NCBI GenBank assembly: GCA_039621445.1
Contig: CP154956.1
Coordinates: forward strand, 29,890,667-29,954,666
Direction of reading: 5' to 3'
Origin: Euglena gracilis
Lineage: Eukaryota; Euglenida; Euglenophyceae; Euglenales
DNA: 64,000 bases
The notes under the pieces are model-generated. The model was not told where the DNA came from. It saw nothing but the letters and a program-made list of their open reading frames with translations, and searched no databases. The first letter of the stretch is position 1, and each line of letters starts with the position of its first letter. Shown one piece after another: positions 44,415 to 64,000 of this stretch. Both the position numbers and the translations under genes were made by a program.

Positions 44415-44445
44415 ACCCAGGACACCCGGTTGCGGTGTCCTGGGT
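44415..44445. repeat. 12-bp-stem hairpin (ACCCAGGACACC)
   Basis: ACCCAGGACACC and its exact complement are separated by 7 nt, followed by a poly-C run. It resembles the ends of the C-rich intron elements elsewhere in the window. Confidence 0.8.
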
Positions 44446-45074
44446 CCCCCCCCCCCCCCGGGGTCGGTCCAGACCCCTCTGTGGGTGGTCAAGAATTTCC
44501 GGCCCGGCGCTTTGCAACGCCGAAAATCGGTCACCTGGACCGCGCCATTGTAAAAAAAGTTTAGGAGGAGGGGGTCCCCCCCTGTTGGACTGGAGGGGGA
44601 TCCAACTCCCCCACCTGCCTTAATATTGAACCATGGGCTGGACTGCAACCAGTCCAAATTTTAAATAAAAATGGACCTCCAAACAGGCTGAATTTTAAGG
44701 CGGTGCCGACCCCACTCCGGGGGGGGGGGGCGGATTGATCCAGGGTTTATGTATGATCCCCACCCCCGGGTCAGGGAAAGCGAACCTCCTGGACACGGAC
44801 ATCAACAGCAACCTGGGCCCGACTGCCCTCCCTCCACTGGGACAGTGCGGAGGGCTGTGGACTCCCGGTCTCCGCTGCCTTCTTCATTGGTCTCAAGCTC
44901 CTTGTCCCTGAGGGTGTTGGTCCGACATTGTCGGGAGGTGTTGGTCCGACGGTTGGAGGCCGGGGTATAATACAATTTGGGGTTTTGGTGAGGTGTCCCC
45001 CATGAAATCAGGGGTCAGGACACCCCCTCACCTGCCAGGGGAGGTCAAGGCCAACCCTGGGGGGTACCTGAGAA

Positions 45075-46047
45075 CCAGGTTTTGAATAGTGCTGAGCTCT
45101 TGATAAGCGCACACCCACCCCTTCATTGACCCCCCCATATAAACCGGCCCACTCGATGGAGCTCTTTTGACTGAAATGCAAGGGTTTTGTGCCCGAAACA
45201 GGGCGCTGGTGGGTCGAAAAACGCTCATTTCCGGCTCAAAAACAGTTTTTCTGGGTCCGGGAGGCCAAAAAACATCGTTTCGGGCAAAAAAAAATTCGAT
45301 TTTTTTGGACTTTTTTGGCCGAAAATGGCCAAGTTGAACAATGGAAAAGTGTACAAAATGGCCTAAAATGGCCTAAATTGGCTGAAAAACGCCCGGGCTA
45401 GGCGGTGAGCTGCGGGGAAACCAAAATCCCAGTAGATAGAGCGTTCCAAGGGCTTCAATTTAGGTCTCCGGACATTTCCTTTGATTTTGCATCATTTTCG
45501 AGAAATTTTTTGAAAACATCGATTTTTTGACCCCCCCCGAAAACGGCTCAGTCGGACAGTGGGAAAAGTGTACAAAACGGCCATCTGCGCCGAAAACGGC
45601 CGTATCTCGGGCTGGGCGGGGAGTTGCGGGGAAATCAAAATACCGGTAGATGGGGCGTTCCAAGGCCTTCAAATTGGGTCTCCAGACATTTCTTTTGATT
45701 TGGTTTCAATTTGGAGATATTTTGAAAATTGACATTTTTTTGGCCGAAATGGCAGAGTCCAAGCTGGGGGGGGGGGGGGGGGGGTACCCAGTTTGGACCC
45801 CTTCGCGCGTGAATAACTCAGGCCTGGCAGGGGAGTTGGGGGTCAAACCCAGGTGATCCGGAAACTTGAAATCCAGTCGCTCGCGACTGAAAAAAAAATT
45901 CCGGGAACCGGGCCGGGATCATGGTGATAATCCGTCGGTTCTCCTGGTGGCCCCGACCTGGGGGGGGGGAGTGGGGGGTCGAGGGGGGGGGGGGTTTCGC
46001 CGGTGGTAAGCTTCGCTCTTACTCTAAAGAGATAAGAGCTCAGCGAC
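45075..46047 (-). repeat. Dispersed repeat R1, inverted copy
   Basis: Reverse-complement counterpart of 12433-13640 over nearly its whole length, including the GAGCTC-containing ends and the 'ccgggatcatggtgataatc' block. Confidence 0.9.
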
Positions 46048-46650
46048 CCCCCCATAATCAGGTCAACATCTATCTTTGTGCCTAATTTTGCTGATGCTAT
46101 GAGGGTTGTTGATTAGAAGCCTGCGGTGTGTTGGAAAAAATAACGTGTGCTTCCTTAGCAGAGATGTCAAGCCACCACGGTCCCCCAACCTACCTTGTCC
46201 GCGCGTGCAGAGCACACACGTTTCCCACGCCCAATGACCATCCACCCACCCACCCAACACCCACCTACTCACCCATCCACCCACGAACGCACGCACACAT
46301 GCACGCACGCACGTATGCACACACACACAACACAACACAACACACAACACACACACACACACACACACACACAACCCACACGCACGCGCATGCCCCATAT
46401 TCATTTGGACCATTGGTCACACACTCCAGCCGGAGAACACCCGCACTACGCCTTACCCCCCGCCCTTTGCCCACTGTAGCAGTAATCTTTCCACTGCCCG
46501 GGAAAAGGGGGGGGGGACGCAATTCACTGGCTCTGTGTATGCAGCATTCATCTTGCATTGCAATGTTTTGCTACTTTGAGATACTGATGTGGTATCAACA
46601 TGAAGAATGCATTTTTATTGTAATCACTGCACAAAAAAACATAGTTGTGG

Positions 46651-47100
46651 CAGGGGGGGGAAATGCAACTTGCATAATTTGCATTTTTTTGCATAATCGG
46701 CTTTTCCCGAAATTTGCATTTTTTTTGCATTTTTTTGCATTTTTTTGCATAAAATATTTTCCCCGGAAAAAATTTTTGTAGTTGGTTGCCATGTGTTTGA
46801 AATTTTTTGCATATTTTTGCATTTTCTACATAAAATATTTTGCCCTGGAAAATTTTTTTGTTGTTGGTTGCCATATTTATGGATTTTTTTGCATTTTTTT
46901 TTGCATTTTTTTGCATAAAATATTTTGCCCTGGAAATTTTTTTTGATCTTAGGCAGCAAAGCTCTGTTATATTCCAGCTTTTTCTCAGGTTTTTCATGCA
47001 AGTTGCATTTTTTTGCTTTTTTTGCATTTTTTTTTGCATTTTTTGCATTTTTTTTGACTTGCATAATTTGAAGGGCCCAGTTGCATCCCCCCCCCCCCTG
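46651..47100. mobile_element. hAT-like fold-back element rich in GCATTTTTTTGCAT
   Basis: Ends CAGGGGGGGGAAATGCAACT and (complement) CAGGGGGGGGGGGATGCAACT. GTTGTGG(C) occurs at both flanks (46644-46650 and 47101-47108). The interior has about three ~80-bp units with ATAAAATATTTTGCCCTGGAAA. Lys/Asn-rich frames on the minus strand are artefacts. Confidence 0.8.
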
Positions 47101-47108
47101 GTTGTGGC

Positions 47109-48050
47109 TTAGAATATGCAAAAAAAAATGCTGCAACACAATCATTCTCCAAAATTCCCCAAGAACCAATAGAGGTATGGTTGCCCCAGAAAAACAAAAA
47201 GAGGTGCAAATGGCTTTCTCTAATAAGCAAAACAGACCTTTTTCATTGGATGTGCTATTTTTTTTTGGATTGGATCTCAAGCAGGGTCCAATATGAGTGT
47301 TTCCCATTCAAAGGATTGAAAGTGTCTGTTTCACAGGAGACACATTCACATTGCTCTTCGATTTGTCCCAACACACGAACAAATTCTTTAAACAGTTTTT
47401 GCACCTTCCCTCTGCATTTGGCATCAACTCGCTTTTCAGATTTATCTCTCATTGCCTCTGGAGGTTTGTGCTGGTGCATTTTTCATTTGGGGGATGACTT
47501 ATTTCTTTGTTTCACGTCGAAGCAGATTTTTTTTAGATATTCTATTTTGGTGGAGATACATTTCAGAGTTTCTTTTTCGTCTTCTGCAATGTTCTGAGCA
47601 TTTTTCTGGTCTGGTGGAAAAGCGCCAGACGTCGGAAGATGTCCACTCTCAAGGATTGTTTTCGTCAAACCCAGTCCACCTCTGGCCCCGGTCGATATAA
47701 GGTGTACATGGTTCAGTTTGGGGGTTTCCCCACCCACCCAGAGGGGCGCCCAAACGAGATATTCACTTAGCACCTGCGTGACCCCCCCCTCCACCGATTT
47801 CACCTGGATTTTTAGGTGGGTGGGTGGGTGGTTGACCCCCGGGGGGGTTTCCGACAAAGGTGGGTGGGTTTCGGCACCCACCCACCCCCTCCCACCCCCC
47901 CCCACCCCCGCCTCCCCGGCCGCCAGACTGCGCCGGGGTGCCCCGGCCCCCGCCCCCCATGTCTGCCCCCGGCCCCGCCCCCCCCCCCTCCGCCCGCCCC
48001 CCCCCCCCCCCACGCCCCACTGCGCCGGCGGTGACCCACCCCAGCCCCAG
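47109..48050. other. Intergenic or 5' intronic stretch
   Basis: Nothing recognised up to the strongly C-rich run at about 47880-48045 that precedes the first firm exon of the next gene. Confidence 0.4.

Positions 48051-64000
<15,950 letters not shown>

Noticed and set aside
46548-47307. Lys/Asn/Cys-rich minus-strand frames
   Set aside because: They translate GCATTTTTT repeats of the fold-back element.

Overview
The window is nuclear DNA from a eukaryotic microbe with an intron-rich, repeat-laden genome. Coding exons are short (24 to about 390 nt), very GC-rich and strongly biased to G/C at third codon positions. They sit in long, lower-GC, poly-C- and (GT)n-rich introns. I recognise three spliced genes, all on the + strand, and no bacterial, organellar or viral gene. 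Many introns start with GC instead of GT; together with the transposon-like intron inserts this recalls haptophyte, dinoflagellate or pelagophyte algae, but the lineage cannot be fixed from this window. Layout: (1) 1-4.3 kb is repeat DNA: a tandem array of roughly 350-470 bp units, a perfect palindrome, two tRNA-like sequences and satellite-like repeats. (2) About 4.4-27 kb holds a gene for the condensin II HEAT-repeat subunit D3 (NCAPD3), read exon by exon with consistent splice phases over most of its length. A Tc1/mariner element (5491-6882) lies between its first two candidate exons. (3) About 28.6-37.9 kb holds a gene for a GAF-domain protein with a coiled coil and a basic tail; its first exon is not found. 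(4) 37.9-48 kb is mainly repeats and transposon remnants with one orphan exon candidate. (5) About 48.05 kb to the right edge holds a chromatin gene coding, in order, for a PHD finger, acidic and basic linkers, a RAMA-like region and a flavin amine oxidase (LSD1/KDM1-like); it runs off the window. Functionally, condensin II D3 would act in chromosome compaction and the PHD-amine oxidase in chromatin modification. Nothing in the sequence links the three genes beyond shared strand and exon style. The most interesting non-coding signal is a set of short non-autonomous elements with hAT-like CAGGG/TAGGG ends and 8-bp target-site duplications. One of them duplicates a functional exon/intron junction of NCAPD3 and another ends directly beside a splice acceptor of the amine-oxidase gene, which is the arrangement expected of intron-generating elements (introners). 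The second signal is frequent GC-AG splicing: nine cases are fixed by reading phase on both sides and several more are likely.
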